This document shows, one piece after another, positions 24,222 through 34,911 of a stretch of DNA of 64,000 nucleotides. The translations under genes and the position numbers were made by a program. The notes under the pieces are model-generated. The model made no database searches and was not told the origin of the DNA. It saw only the letters and a program-made list of their open reading frames with translations. This DNA is from Marsupella aquatica (lineage: Eukaryota; Marchantiophyta). Position 1 is the first letter of the stretch, and every line of letters starts with the position of its first letter. Where the stretch lies: NCBI GenBank assembly GCA_973895155.1, contig OZ316891.1, positions 2,232,001 to 2,296,000 of the forward strand, in the 5' to 3' direction.

Positions 24222-27110
24222 ACCATGTGGAGTGGGTACCATCCCTAATGGTCCGTTAACAGCACCAATATGGCCAATCAGCCCCCCGAGGCCCCAAGAA
24301 GTCATATTGTCCCTGGTATGCAGGACTGCACTATTGACATCATGAATGACCCCTAGTTGTGTCATTTGCTCATATGACATGCCCTCGCACTCCACAAATG
24401 ACACAACCCTTTAGTCAAGCGCACAAATGACTCTATATCCCTTGCAAATGACAAAATGCGAGTGGTTTGCACCCCTTTGGGCAAATGACCCTAAAGTCAT
24501 ACAACTTGGGAGTGTTTTGCCCAAGTTGGGCCATGCCCTTCCATGATGCAAAATGTGTGTGTTAAAAAGTTTTGTGGAGGCCAAGTGGAATAACTAGTGG
24601 CCAAGGGTTGCCGAGTACCCTATCCCGCACCATGTGGAGTGGGTAGCGTCCCTGATGGCCGGCTAACAGCACCAATATGGCCAATCAGCCCCCCGAGGCC
24701 CCAAGAAGTCATATTGTCCCTGGTATGCAGGACTGCACTATTGACTTCATGAATGACCCCTAGTTGTGTCATTTGCTCATATGACATCCCCTGGCACTCC
24801 ACAAATGACACAACCCTTTAGTCAAGCGCACAAATGACTCTATATCCCTTGCAAATGACAAAATGCGAGTGGTTTGCACCCCTTTGGGCAAATGACCCTA
24901 AAGTCATACAACTTGGGAGTGTTTTGCCCAAAGTTGGGTGATGCCCTGCCAAGATGCAAAATGTGTGTGTTAAAAAGTGTTGTGGAGGCCAAGTGGAATA
25001 ACTAGTGGCCAAGGGTTGCCGAGTACCCTATCCCGCACCATGTGGAGTGGGTAGCGTCCCTGATGGCCGGCTAACAGCACCAATATGGCCAATCAGCCCC
25101 CCGAGGCCCCAAGCAGTCATATTGTCCCTGGTATGCAGGACTGCACTATTGACATCATGAATGACCCCTAGTTGTGTCATTTTCTCATATGACATCCCCT
25201 GGCACTCCACAAATGACACAACCCTTTAGTCAAGCGCACAAATGACTCTATATCCCTTGCAAATGACAAAATGCGAGTGGTTTGCACCCCTTTGGGCAAA
25301 TGACCCTAAAGTCATACAACTTGGGAGTGTTTTGCCCAAAGTTGGGTGATGCCCTGCCAAGATGCAAAATGTGTATTTTAAAAAGTGTTGTGGAGGCCAA
25401 ATGGCATAACTAGTGGCTCAGGGTGTACAAGTACCCCATCCCGCACCATGTGGAGTGGGTAGCATCCCTAATGGCCAGCTGCAATCACAGATATTGCGAA
25501 TAAGCCCCCAACGACCCCAAGGAGTCATATTGTCCATGGCATGCTTGACTGCCGCATTGACATCATCAATGACTTATTTTTGTGTCATTTGCTTAAATGA
25601 CACCCCTCGGCACTCCACAAATGACAAAAACCTTTAGTCACACGCACAAATGACTCAAGATCCCTTGCAAATGACCAAATTAGAATGATTTGCACCCCTT
25701 TGGGCAAATGACTCCAAAGTCATACAACTTGGGAGTGTTTTGCCCAAAGTTGGGTGATGCCCTTCCATGATGCAAAATGTGTATTTTAAAAAGTGTTGTG
25801 GAGGCCAAGTGGCATAACTAGTGGCTCAGGGTGTACAAGTACCCCATCCCGCACCATGTGGAGTGGGTAGCATCCCTAATGGCCAGCTGCAATCACAGAT
25901 ATTGCGAATAAGCCCCCAACGACCCCAAGGAGTCATATTGTCCATGGCATGCTTGACTGCCGCATTGACATCATCAATGACTTATTTTTGTGTCATTTGC
26001 TTAAATGACACCCCTCGGCACTCCACAAATGACAAAAACTTTTAGTCACACGCACAAATGACTCAAGATCCCTTGCAAATGACCAAATTAGAATGATTTG
26101 CACCCCTTTGGGCAAATGACTCCAAAGTCATACAACTTGGGAGTGTTTTGCCCAAAGTTGGGTGATGCCATTCCATGATGCAAAATGTGTATTTTAAAAA
26201 GTGTTGTGGAGGCCAAATGGCATAACTAGTGGCTCAGGGTGTACAAGTACCCCATCCCGCACCATGTGGAGTGGGTAGCATCCCTAATGGCCAGCTGCAA
26301 TCACAGATATTGCGAATAAGCCCCCAACGACCCCAAGGAGTCATATTGTCCATGGCATGCTTGACTGCCGCATTGACATCATCAATGACTTATTTTTGTG
26401 TCATTTGCTTAAATGACACCCCTCGGCACTCCACAAATGACAAAAACCTTTAGTCACACGCACAAATGACTCAAGATCCCTTGCAAATGACCAAATTAGA
26501 ATGATTTGCACCCCTTTGGGCAAATGACTCCAAAGTCATACAACTTGGGAGTGTTTTGCCCAAAGTTGGGTGATGCCATTCCATGATGCAAAATGTGTAT
26601 TTTAAAAAGTGTTGTGGAGGCCAAATGGCATAACTAGTGGCTCAGGGTGTACAAGTACCCCATCCCGCACCATGTGGAGTGGGTAGCATCCCTAATGGCC
26701 AGCTGCAATCACAGATATTGCGAATAAGCCCCCAACGACCCCAAGGAGTCATATTGTCGATGGCATGCTTGACTGCCGCATTGACATCATCAATGACTTA
26801 TTTTTGTGTCATTTGCTTAAATGACATCCCTCGGCACTCCACAAATGACAAAAACCTTTAGTCACACGCACAAATGACTCAAGATCCCTTGCAAATGACC
26901 AAATTAGAATGGTTTGCACCCCTTTGGGCAAATGACTCCAAAGTCATACAACTTGGGAGTGTTTTGCCCAAAGTTGGGTGATGCCCTTCCATGATGCAAA
27001 ATGTGTGTTTTAGAATGTGTTGTGGAGGCCAAGTGGCATAACTAGTGGCTCAGGGTGTACAAGTACCCCATCCCGCACCATGTGGAGTGGGTAGCATCCC
27101 TAATGGCCGG
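24222..27110. repeat. 408-bp tandem array, about seven units, in the right arm of CACTA-1
   Basis: Two anchors recur at a constant 408-bp period: TGTGGAGG at 24573, 24981, 25389, 25797, 26205, 26613 and 27021, and ACCATGTGGAGTGGGTA eight times from 24222 to 27077 (one 1-bp slip). Each unit holds about ten AAATGAC/GTCATTT motifs. Two subtypes are clear. Units up to about 25430 carry AGCACCAATATGGCCAATCA, and later units carry CTGCAATCACAGATATTGCG. The later units are almost identical to each other, implying recent amplification. Short ORFs in each unit are by-products. Confidence 0.95.
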
Positions 27111-27119
27111 CTAATCATA

Positions 27120-27563
27120 CCCTAAACCCTAAACATATACTAAACCATAAACCTCAAAATAGTCATATGTTGTTTATCATGTCATTTATAACTTTTGGTT
27201 TGAATGACTACTAACATTTTTAAACACTGATATTTGCATATTTGATTTATTAGTCATTAGTCACCGTCGTCTGAAATGACTTCCCATATGTGAAACACTG
27301 ATATGACAGAGTTTTTGTTAATTGTGTCATTCACAAAGACTGTCCAAAATGACTACAACTCATGATTGTTGTCATTATAGCAGTCAAAGTCATTTGGCTC
27401 ATTGGTTTAAATGACACTATTGCAAGTATTAGTCATTTTTTGCACCCCGTCATTTTGGACAGTCATTTCAATGTCATTTATGTTATGTCATTTACATATT
27501 TTGTCATTTGAGCACATAAGTCATATGTGTCATAGTCATAAAAGGCCCCATTTTCTACTAGTG
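27120..27563. repeat. CACTA-1 right subterminal region with telomere-like inner edge
   Basis: It starts with CCCTAAACCCTAAAC (27120-27134), in inverted orientation to the telobox at 13296-13312, and continues with dense AAATGAC/GTCATTT motifs to the terminal CCCCATTTTCTACTAGTG. Confidence 0.85.
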
Positions 27564-27566
27564 GTC

Positions 27567-30500
27567 TGATACAATAACATCTGGCTTCTCAGAAACAATG
27601 GAACGAGAACGTGGCACATAGGTGATGACAATTGACCACTCGGTGTCTAAGGGGTATGGAATGTAGAAACATTGCTCCAAGTGTGATGGGAAAGCAAATG
27701 GTTCTAACGTTTGCCAATGAGATGCTTGAACACTAGTGGCACTTGTCTTCAACCGTGTAAACCCACTCTCATCTTGAAGTACAGTGCAATTTTGACCAAC
27801 AAGGTTCACTTTGAACCACTTGCACTTGAAGACATATTCCTCAAACTTTGAATGGTTGTCATATGATACCACCAAGATCTCCTCTATCTTCCCATAGTGT
27901 GGCACAACATCTCTAACAATGTTCCTGCCATGGCGGCTGCTTCTGGAGTCTTGAGAAAATTCCCCTTGAACTCCACAATCAAAAGTACGACCCCTCTTCT
28001 CATCAAGGGAAGAAACCCTGAAATTAACAAAACCCACAAATTTTTATTACACAAAAGATACCATTAATGTAATAATCATCAAAATATGACACCCATCCCT
28101 AAATAGCCAAAACCCACATGGCCTATGGCATAAATATAGAAGCCAACATTACAGTTATGGATGTCATTAATGATAATAGAAAGTTTTTAAACAATAGAAA
28201 TAACTAATCAAAATAAGATCTACATGAATTAATAGAGGAAGAAAGGTTAGGTACTAGTGGACCTGAAGTGTCTCCCTTGTGTCCACATAGCCGTCTTGGA
28301 TGTCACCACTCTCAAAGGGCCATAAACAATGGTCCGAACGTCATCTGTGATGGTAGGAAAGTGGGACACATCTCCTCCTTGTGTCACCATGTCATCCAAC
28401 TCAAGCAACTTTTGCTTCATATACTCATGCATCTTAGGAAAAATTCTTGCTCTTTGACTTGTTCTCTTGGCATTCTCATAAAACTCTCTCCATTTCTCCA
28501 TGATATTACTATTACTCAACATAAATGTTGTCAACTGTGACCACTCTGTTGATGTCAACATGCGTGTTTTTGTGGCACCTGTTAAACGGTCCTCCTCCTC
28601 TTCTCTTTCCTCCATCCAAGTACGTGGACAAGTAGGATCAATGGTGGCCAAGATGTTACTACAATAAAACATACTCTCTGCTGCCAAGTATCCTGTAGCT
28701 ATGCTTCCCTCCACCCGTGCATGGTTACGTACATAAGCCTTCAACACCGCCATGTAACGCTCAAGCCAATACATCCATCTACAATGCACTGGACCTGCAA
28801 TGGCAACCTCTCGCACAAGATGCACAAGTAAATGAACCTGACAATCAAAGAAGGAAGGAGGAAGGGCTTTCTCCAACTTGCATACCACCTCAGCTGCCAA
28901 TACCTCCATCCCAGGGATCTCTTCTACATATATCTCCTTTGAGCATATCCATCTCAACAAACGACCCAATGACCAGATGGCATCTTGCACTTCTTCACTC
29001 CCTATACCTATAATTGCCACTGGCAATATATGCTGCAATAGGCAATGATAGTCATGTGTCTTCAGATATCGTGGCCACTTGTGATTGTCCTCCATCCCAA
29101 AAGCTTTTCGAAGGTTGGCACCATAGCCTGTAGGAAACCGCATCTCTCCTATACGGTTCCGAAATTCACGTCTTTGGCCAACACTCAACACCCAAGGTTC
29201 AGAAGGACGATTCTCCACACCTGTGATAGGATCAGTTGTCACCCAAACATCTGGATGCATTTCCATCTCCTCGCATGCCTCCCTAAAATTAGTGTCCTTC
29301 TCCCCATAAAAATGGGGTCTAAAAGATGGCGGATCTTCAACTCAGACCAATAGGGCAAAGTGGCTAGTATACTCCAGCTGGTCAAACCTGTCCTATCAAA
29401 GGTGAAGGAATCATTTGGGTCTGCCACCCTATCAGCTAGTGACTTCCAATGTGCAAAACTTGTCGCATTAGGAATTTCACGCTCATCACCAAATGGCATG
29501 TCAAAGGAGGAGAATAGAAGTGGGTCAAACCTCATCTCATGCCCCATGGGAAGAAACTTTGTATGCCCAATATAAACAATCTTTCTAATCCATGAACAAT
29601 ATGTGGCCATGTCCTCTAAGCTTGGGCCACAAGTAGAGCAAGCTTTGTACCCCTGAGTTTGCAATCCAGAGACAAAACCAAACCCTGCTTACATAGAAGA
29701 AATCAAACCATGCAAACTTTATGTTAGGGTTGTCACATGGGAAACAACAATAGGAACTACACATTATTGAAGGGTTGCAAATGGCATGGAAGTCATCTTA
29801 CCAGGATAGTCATGCATTGTCCAACAAATGATCCCTCTCAATTGAAAGACACGTGGAAAATCTCCTGTAATTTTCCTGCCATCATATGCCCACACTCCAT
29901 TCCATAATTTTTGAAGTTCTCCAACCAATAGTGCCAAGTAAGTGTCAAAGTTCTTCACCTTTTTTGGACCTGGGATAATCAAAGACAATAAAAGGAACCC
30001 CTTCTTCATGGATAGCCATGGTGGGAGGTTATAATTCATGACAACCACAGGCCAAACTGATGTAGGTTGCCCATTTCCTCCAAGTGAATGAGGGCTAACT
30101 CCATCAGATGCCAATCCTAGCCTCACATGGCGAGGATCATGTGCAAAGTCTGGCCATGTTGCCTCAATATGTTTGTGAGCAGGGGAGTCAACTGGCAACC
30201 GCATGACACCAGACTCTGATCGATGAGTCTTATGCCATACCATCAACTCTGCCAAGTCAGAACACCGATACATGTGCAACAACCGAGGAATGATGGGAAA
30301 CCAACGAACAGCCTTCCTTGGCACCTTCTTTGTTAGCATGTTGGGGTCATAGCGAGGCTCATCACATGTTGTACATTGTATCATGTTTGCATTGGCCCCA
30401 TGAAATAACATGCAATCATTCACACATGCATGAACAATATGATATTCCATGCCAATAGATGAGAGAACACTATTTGCCTCCTTCCGAGTTGCTGGCAACA

Positions 30501-32233
30501 CATTCTCAGTGGGTAACATAAGGTCATGGCAAAGTGCAAACATATCAGATAACAAGGCATTGCTTGCCTTGTGTTTGGCCTGTAGGTTCATCAACCCCAA
30601 GATGGCTGAAAGACGACTCAAATGAGCACCCTCATAGATAGGTGTTCGGGCATGTTCCTCTGCTTCTTCCCATTGGCGTTGTCCCTCAGGGGTATGTCTT
30701 GGGCGTGGATCCCCGCGTGGATTTAAAAACCTCGAGGTACCTCTTCATTTGGATCCACGAGGTACCTCTTCATCAGGGTTACTGCTTCCACTAGCACTTG
30801 ATGAGGAGTGTGACTCTGATCCATGTCCTTCTTCTGGCATACCCATTTCTCGATATGTTGCTCTCAATCTCCGTGGTAACATATTTGGAGAGGGTCGCAC
30901 ATTCTAAAAACAAAGCAAACAATTGAAAGTTATATTGCAAAGAGAACACACACAAAAATGGGCTAGGGGTGTGCAAAAATGAAATAATATTGGTTGTGGT
31001 GCAAATACAAAATGTGGCCAAAGGCCATATGTAGTGTCCTTTGATATGCAACATACCACCTATGACCCTTAACTTAACCCTAATCCCACTCATAGTAAGT
31101 AAATAACTCATCCCCTGAGTTAATGGTCCTCGTCGCTACAACTAGGCAATGGTCATGATGATATGTTTGGCCATAAGGTGCTGGCGGAGGACCCTCAATG
31201 AAAACCCACTCACAATTTTGCCTATGCTTAGGGCGAGTCCCCACGGTACTGTTTATGAAACCAGCAATATTCCCAGTCCGTATGGGGTCCCCATCTATGA
31301 CACGCTGCTCACTATACCTTCTAGTGTTTCCATCAAAAGTATCCATGTCCAATGCATAAGTCTTCCACTCAGGGTTGTTGTGCAAGGATCATGTTCCAAT
31401 GTCTTCTCTTGTAGATGGGTCCACCATAAGGAAACAAAGTAGGCCCCTCTCGGCCGCGTCCACCTCTACCACTCTCGGCGTCCACAATGATGTCCTCACA
31501 GGCAAAAACTCCATAGCCATGTCTATCCCCAAGTGTGGAAGGTTTGATAACCCAACGTCTACCCCAAACCTCTACCTCCGCACCGTAGGAAAGCTGTTGT
31601 GGCAAACCAAGAGTCTCAGGATCCCAGTCCTTGATGATAGGGACACATCTGCCAGTGAACTCACAATCACCCCACCTACCCATAACCACTGCCTTGTACA
31701 AATCAGTATCCCCTCGGGCCCGCCTCTTGGAACGCTTTCTCCCTCTTGGGACAATAGCCTCAACCCCAACTTCCCTAGGACTGGTGGGCCTTGCCGCTAG
31801 ACCCAAGGCTTTTGAGAATGCATTGCCTATAGCATCTAGAACACCTTGTGATGGGACATAGGGTGCTTGTGCCGCAGGTCTAGGCCTATTGGATACATAT
31901 TCCACCAAAACCAAAACAAACAAAAGTAGGTGTGAAATTAAAAACCTTCAACCATTGAGTAATGGGAATAGGGTAGGAAAACTAAGGCATAACACTTACC
32001 ATATGAGATGAAGAAGCCCCTGCCGTATGACGTCCACAACGCCCATATCTCTCAATATGTTGGGCACATATGTAAGATTTTTGGGAAACCTGACCCACAC
32101 ATCCGGAACATTCACAAAGTTGACGGGGTGGACCGCGAGGAGGAGGTGCGGTCGTGTGATGTTGAGGTGGAGGTGGTGTATCTTCATCAGAGGAGGACGA
32201 GTCTGTGGTGGAGATTTCAGAAGATGAAGACAT
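27567..32233 (-). pseudogene. CACTA-2 TNP2 transposase, split by CACTA-1 and frameshifted
   Basis: Exons on the minus strand: 32233-32000 (ATG, Ser/Pro-rich, Cys/His cluster LCECSGCVG...CAQHIERYGRCGRH like the transposase-associated domain, then GTAAGT), 30903-29802 (phase 0, good polypyrimidine acceptor; TNP2 core WFPIIPRLLHMY, LASDGVSPHS, NYNLPPWL, IPGPKK), 29684-28263 (GFVSGLQTQGYKACSTCGP, then DUF4218-like HCLLQHILPVA and PPSFFDCQVHLLVHL) and 28017-27567 (DUF4216-like). Its last 12 codons lie at 12483-12518 beyond CACTA-1. Damage: a short duplication and stop near 30730-30775; a one-base shift near 29325, where the family motif seen as MHCEKN in CACTA-1 is missing and LDP runs directly into the GEKDT region; and the 15-kb insertion. 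Intron 1 (31999-30904) contains the SET ORF. Confidence 0.88.
31080..31923 (-). pseudogene. SET-domain protein ORF inside intron 1 of the CACTA-2 transposase gene
   Basis: Two overlapping frames (31923-31369 and 31385-31080) join by a one-base shift near 31380. Together they show SET-domain landmarks in order: a basic nuclear-localisation-like stretch (RGRKRSKRRARG), WVIKPSTLGDRHGYGVFA (the GxG cofactor motif), PYGGPIY (YxG motif), NIAGFINS (the RFINHS-type motif, His replaced by Ser), NCEWVFIEGP, and GDELFTYYEWD just before the stop. SET enzymes transfer methyl groups from S-adenosylmethionine to lysines, usually on histones. The ORF is on the same strand as the transposase. The best acceptor (near 31886) does not match the phase of the upstream exon, so it could be a separate gene (first internal ATG within KAVVMGRW) or a cassette exon damaged by an indel. 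The catalytic state is uncertain. Confidence 0.75.
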
Positions 32234-33532
32234 ATCCCCTGTAACAAGATATAATTAAAATGGGCATGTTATGACCAAAACATACCACAAAATGATATAA
32301 ATCAAAGTTCCCAAATAATGATAACAAGAAACCCAAACCAAAATGACCATAGCAATAAAAAAGGTACCTTTATGAGACCCGGGCTCAGCAGTGCCAAACG
32401 GTCTTGTGGTTCTAAGATAATTAATGAACCCAATCTGAAAGTATGAGGGAAAAGCTGCAACCATTCCATGTATATGTAAGCACAATAATCTGGACCAGAC
32501 AAGAACAAAAAACCCTATATACATGTCCCCTTTATACATAGTGGCAACCAAAAGTGTTAAGTACATGAAAGGAACACTTGAGCCGATCATGCAATGTTTA
32601 CCTTTCAGATGCCCGAGCTCTCACAATGCATATGCATTAGTATCAAATCATCAAAAAGTGCCGCACCCTGCAAGCTATCATATATTCCCCTCCTTTGTTA
32701 GCAAAACCCATGCCAATCCCTTTTTGATTCATAAACCCAATGAACCTCTCTTAAACCCAAAAGGCTGCAATATAAATCTCATGAAACCTTGCTTTGTCTT
32801 ATCCAAACCTTCAACCCCAAACCGCATCCTACCTATTAAACCTAAATCTGACTTACGCACAAACCCAAACCTTTCTTCAACCCTAGAGACCTTTCTATTT
32901 AAAAACCCCAAACCCTAAAACCCTAAACCCAAACCTTACTTATTTCTTGTAAACCAAATCCCACACCTTTATTATTTCTTCTAAACTAATGTAAACCCAA
33001 ACCTTAGCCTAAACCAACACCATACATAACCCATTAACCTGAAATTTGCCTAACCCTTCAAACCCGCCTTCAACTATTATCTAACACCCAAAACATGGCC
33101 AAAAATCATTCCAAATATGAGTATAGAGGGGTCCACTTCACCTTTAAAAAAAACCCTTTCAAATGAAACCAACATTCCCCCCAGGACGAGTTGCCAATGT
33201 CTTGCGAAGCCGCTTCCTTCGCAAATACCGTCACAAATTAGAATTGAGTTTTGCGAAGCTGATGCTTTCGCACGACCTTCAGAAAAACAGAGCCCGAGAG
33301 CATTTCTGCGAGAGAGCGAAGGTGTTGCAAAGCCTTTCACGTCGCAATGGTTTTGCAAAATTGAGAAACTACATGCGAAACTAGAAGGATCGCAACTTGC
33401 AAAACGGGTTGCTTCGCAAGTCTTTCCCGCTTGTACTTTTGCACTCGGCCGCGGCGTACTCAGCGGCATTTGACAAATTTCAAGCGTAGGGAGGGAGAAG
33501 GGAGCTCGCACGCGCTCGGGGGTGGCTTAGCT
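32234..33532. promoter_or_regulatory. Divergent promoter region of CACTA-2 with an internal TTGCGAAG cluster
   Basis: It lies between the minus-strand transposase gene and the plus-strand second gene. At 33200-33425 there are about ten TTGCGAAG/CTTCGCAA sites, the same motif as in the element's ends. Telomere-like AAACCCTAAAACCCTAAACCC sits at 32907-32930. The ORFs at 32523-32918 and 33117-33473 show no domain and are not called. Confidence 0.6.
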
Positions 33533-34689
33533 ATGGATTCCAGTGGAGCAAATGGAGGTGATGGGGCAGGGGTGAGTGACAGTGGCAATGGGAATGAAGG
33601 CAATGGGGAGCAGGAGAGGAATCGATGGACCGATTTGATGGCTGAGCACCTCAATGCAGCACAGTTGAGCCACTTAGATTTGACTACACCAGCAGGGATT
33701 GCTTCTTTGAGTGCAATCCTAGGGCAAGCCTTGCAAACGGGAGTAGATGCAGGGAACATTGCAAGGGAGGAGGAGCAAAGGAGTGTAGCTCAGCAGAAGG
33801 CAAGAGAGAAGAAGCGTAAGAAGGAGGAGAGGGCCAAGGCAGGAGTAGTCTCACCTGCTGCCCTAGAAAAGAAGAGGAGGAGAGAGGAACGAGATGAGAT
33901 AAGAGCACAGCGGGAGGAGCAGCGAAAGAAGGAGGAAGAGAGGAAGAAGCTGCCTATGATTGCCTTGATCGAAGGCATTCCTACTGAACTGGCCTACACC
34001 GGGGCAAAGAGCACTATCAGGTTTATGGTGCGCTCCAATTTTGCACGAGGAGTTGAGTGGGGGAAACTCAGCAAGGCAGACCAGAAGAAAGTAATGAGTC
34101 AAATGAAAGATTCATTTCGAAATGGAGCAGAGATTGATGAACAGTGGCTTGCAGATAGAATTTCCAATTCAATGTCTCAAGCACGGTACCATGATAGGAA
34201 GAAGGTAAGGGCCTACCTGGCAAACTTGGAGGAGTACAGAAACGTGAGGAGGCCACTGCAATTCACTGAGGATGTGTGGAATGCCTTTTACAAAGTGGAG
34301 GTGCAGATGAGAGCTGCCAGGAACCTTCTCTTCTGGAATTAAGGAGATGGAAGCCAAGGCACAGAAGGCCGGGAAGTCCGACTGAGACCTCAAGGCAATG
34401 GCTGAGAAGGTGTCTCACATGCAGCACATTGTGGATGAAGTGGGGGCACCACCCCAAAAATTCATCCTTGCAGCTGAGCGAGTCAGCAAACGGCCCAAGA
34501 CCACGCACAAGATGGGCCAAGGTGGACTTCCCGGCCTCAAAGCACACTTTGTGAGTGGGCCCTCTCCTCCCCTGCTTCTGTTTCCTTGCTTTCAATTGCT
34601 ATCCAAACCTGCAATGCCCCCCGTGCATACCTCTTGTTTCTTTCTTACGGCCTGCCTTGTACTTTAGGTCACCCTGACACATTGCGTGC

Positions 34690-34890
34690 CTTAGAGATTT
34701 CTCGGAATTTTTTAAAAACAGAGTTTGCGAAGCTTTTGCGATGCGGGTTGCTTCGCAAATGTTTCGCAAAGTCTATCATGGCATTTTTTAAAGTTGTAGA
34801 TGCGAAGCTATTGCGAACTAACCCGCTTCGCAAACTACTTCGCAATCTGCCAATTTATTTGAATTTGCGAAGTGGGGCTTTTCGCAAGTG
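34690..34890. repeat. Intronic TTGCGAAG cluster
   Basis: About twelve TTGCGA/TCGCAA sites in 200 bp, several as close inverted pairs, lie just left of the presumed gag-like insertion and inside the intron that starts at 34551. It is the same motif as in the CACTA-2 ends. Confidence 0.75.
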
Positions 34891-34911
34891 TGTATTATGT
34901 TTAAAAAACAC

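Larger units (their letters stand above)
12522..27563 (-). mobile_element. CACTA-1: complete 15.0-kb CACTA element, TSD GTC, inserted in CACTA-2
   Basis: The left end CACTAGTACAAAATAGGG and right end CCCCATTTTCTACTAGTG are inverted repeats. GTC lies on both outer sides (12519-12521 and 27564-27566). It contains, on the minus strand, a TNP2 transposase gene (20696 to 16840) followed by a second gene (16751 to 13626), the usual plant CACTA order. Subterminal regions carry dozens of AAATGAC/GTCATTT motifs, amplified on the right into a 408-bp tandem array. It interrupts the last coding exon of the CACTA-2 transposase. Confidence 0.96.

Noticed and set aside
25413-26861. Four near-identical 74-codon ORFs at 408-bp spacing, first thought to be a small tandem gene family
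   Set aside because: They are by-products of the non-coding array; the frame has no independent conservation and the motif AAATGAC falls in all frames.
24222-27110. CRISPR array
   Set aside because: Whole 408-bp units repeat, with no short repeat/variable spacer pattern, and the genome is a plant-type nuclear one.
30903-32233. SET region as a continuous N-terminal fusion to the TNP2 protein
   Set aside because: The SET frame ends in a stop with no donor before it, and skipping it joins the flanking exons in phase 0; a fusion would need extra indels.
32880-32935. Interstitial telomere array
   Set aside because: Only two to three imperfect CCCTAAA units; better described as teloboxes.
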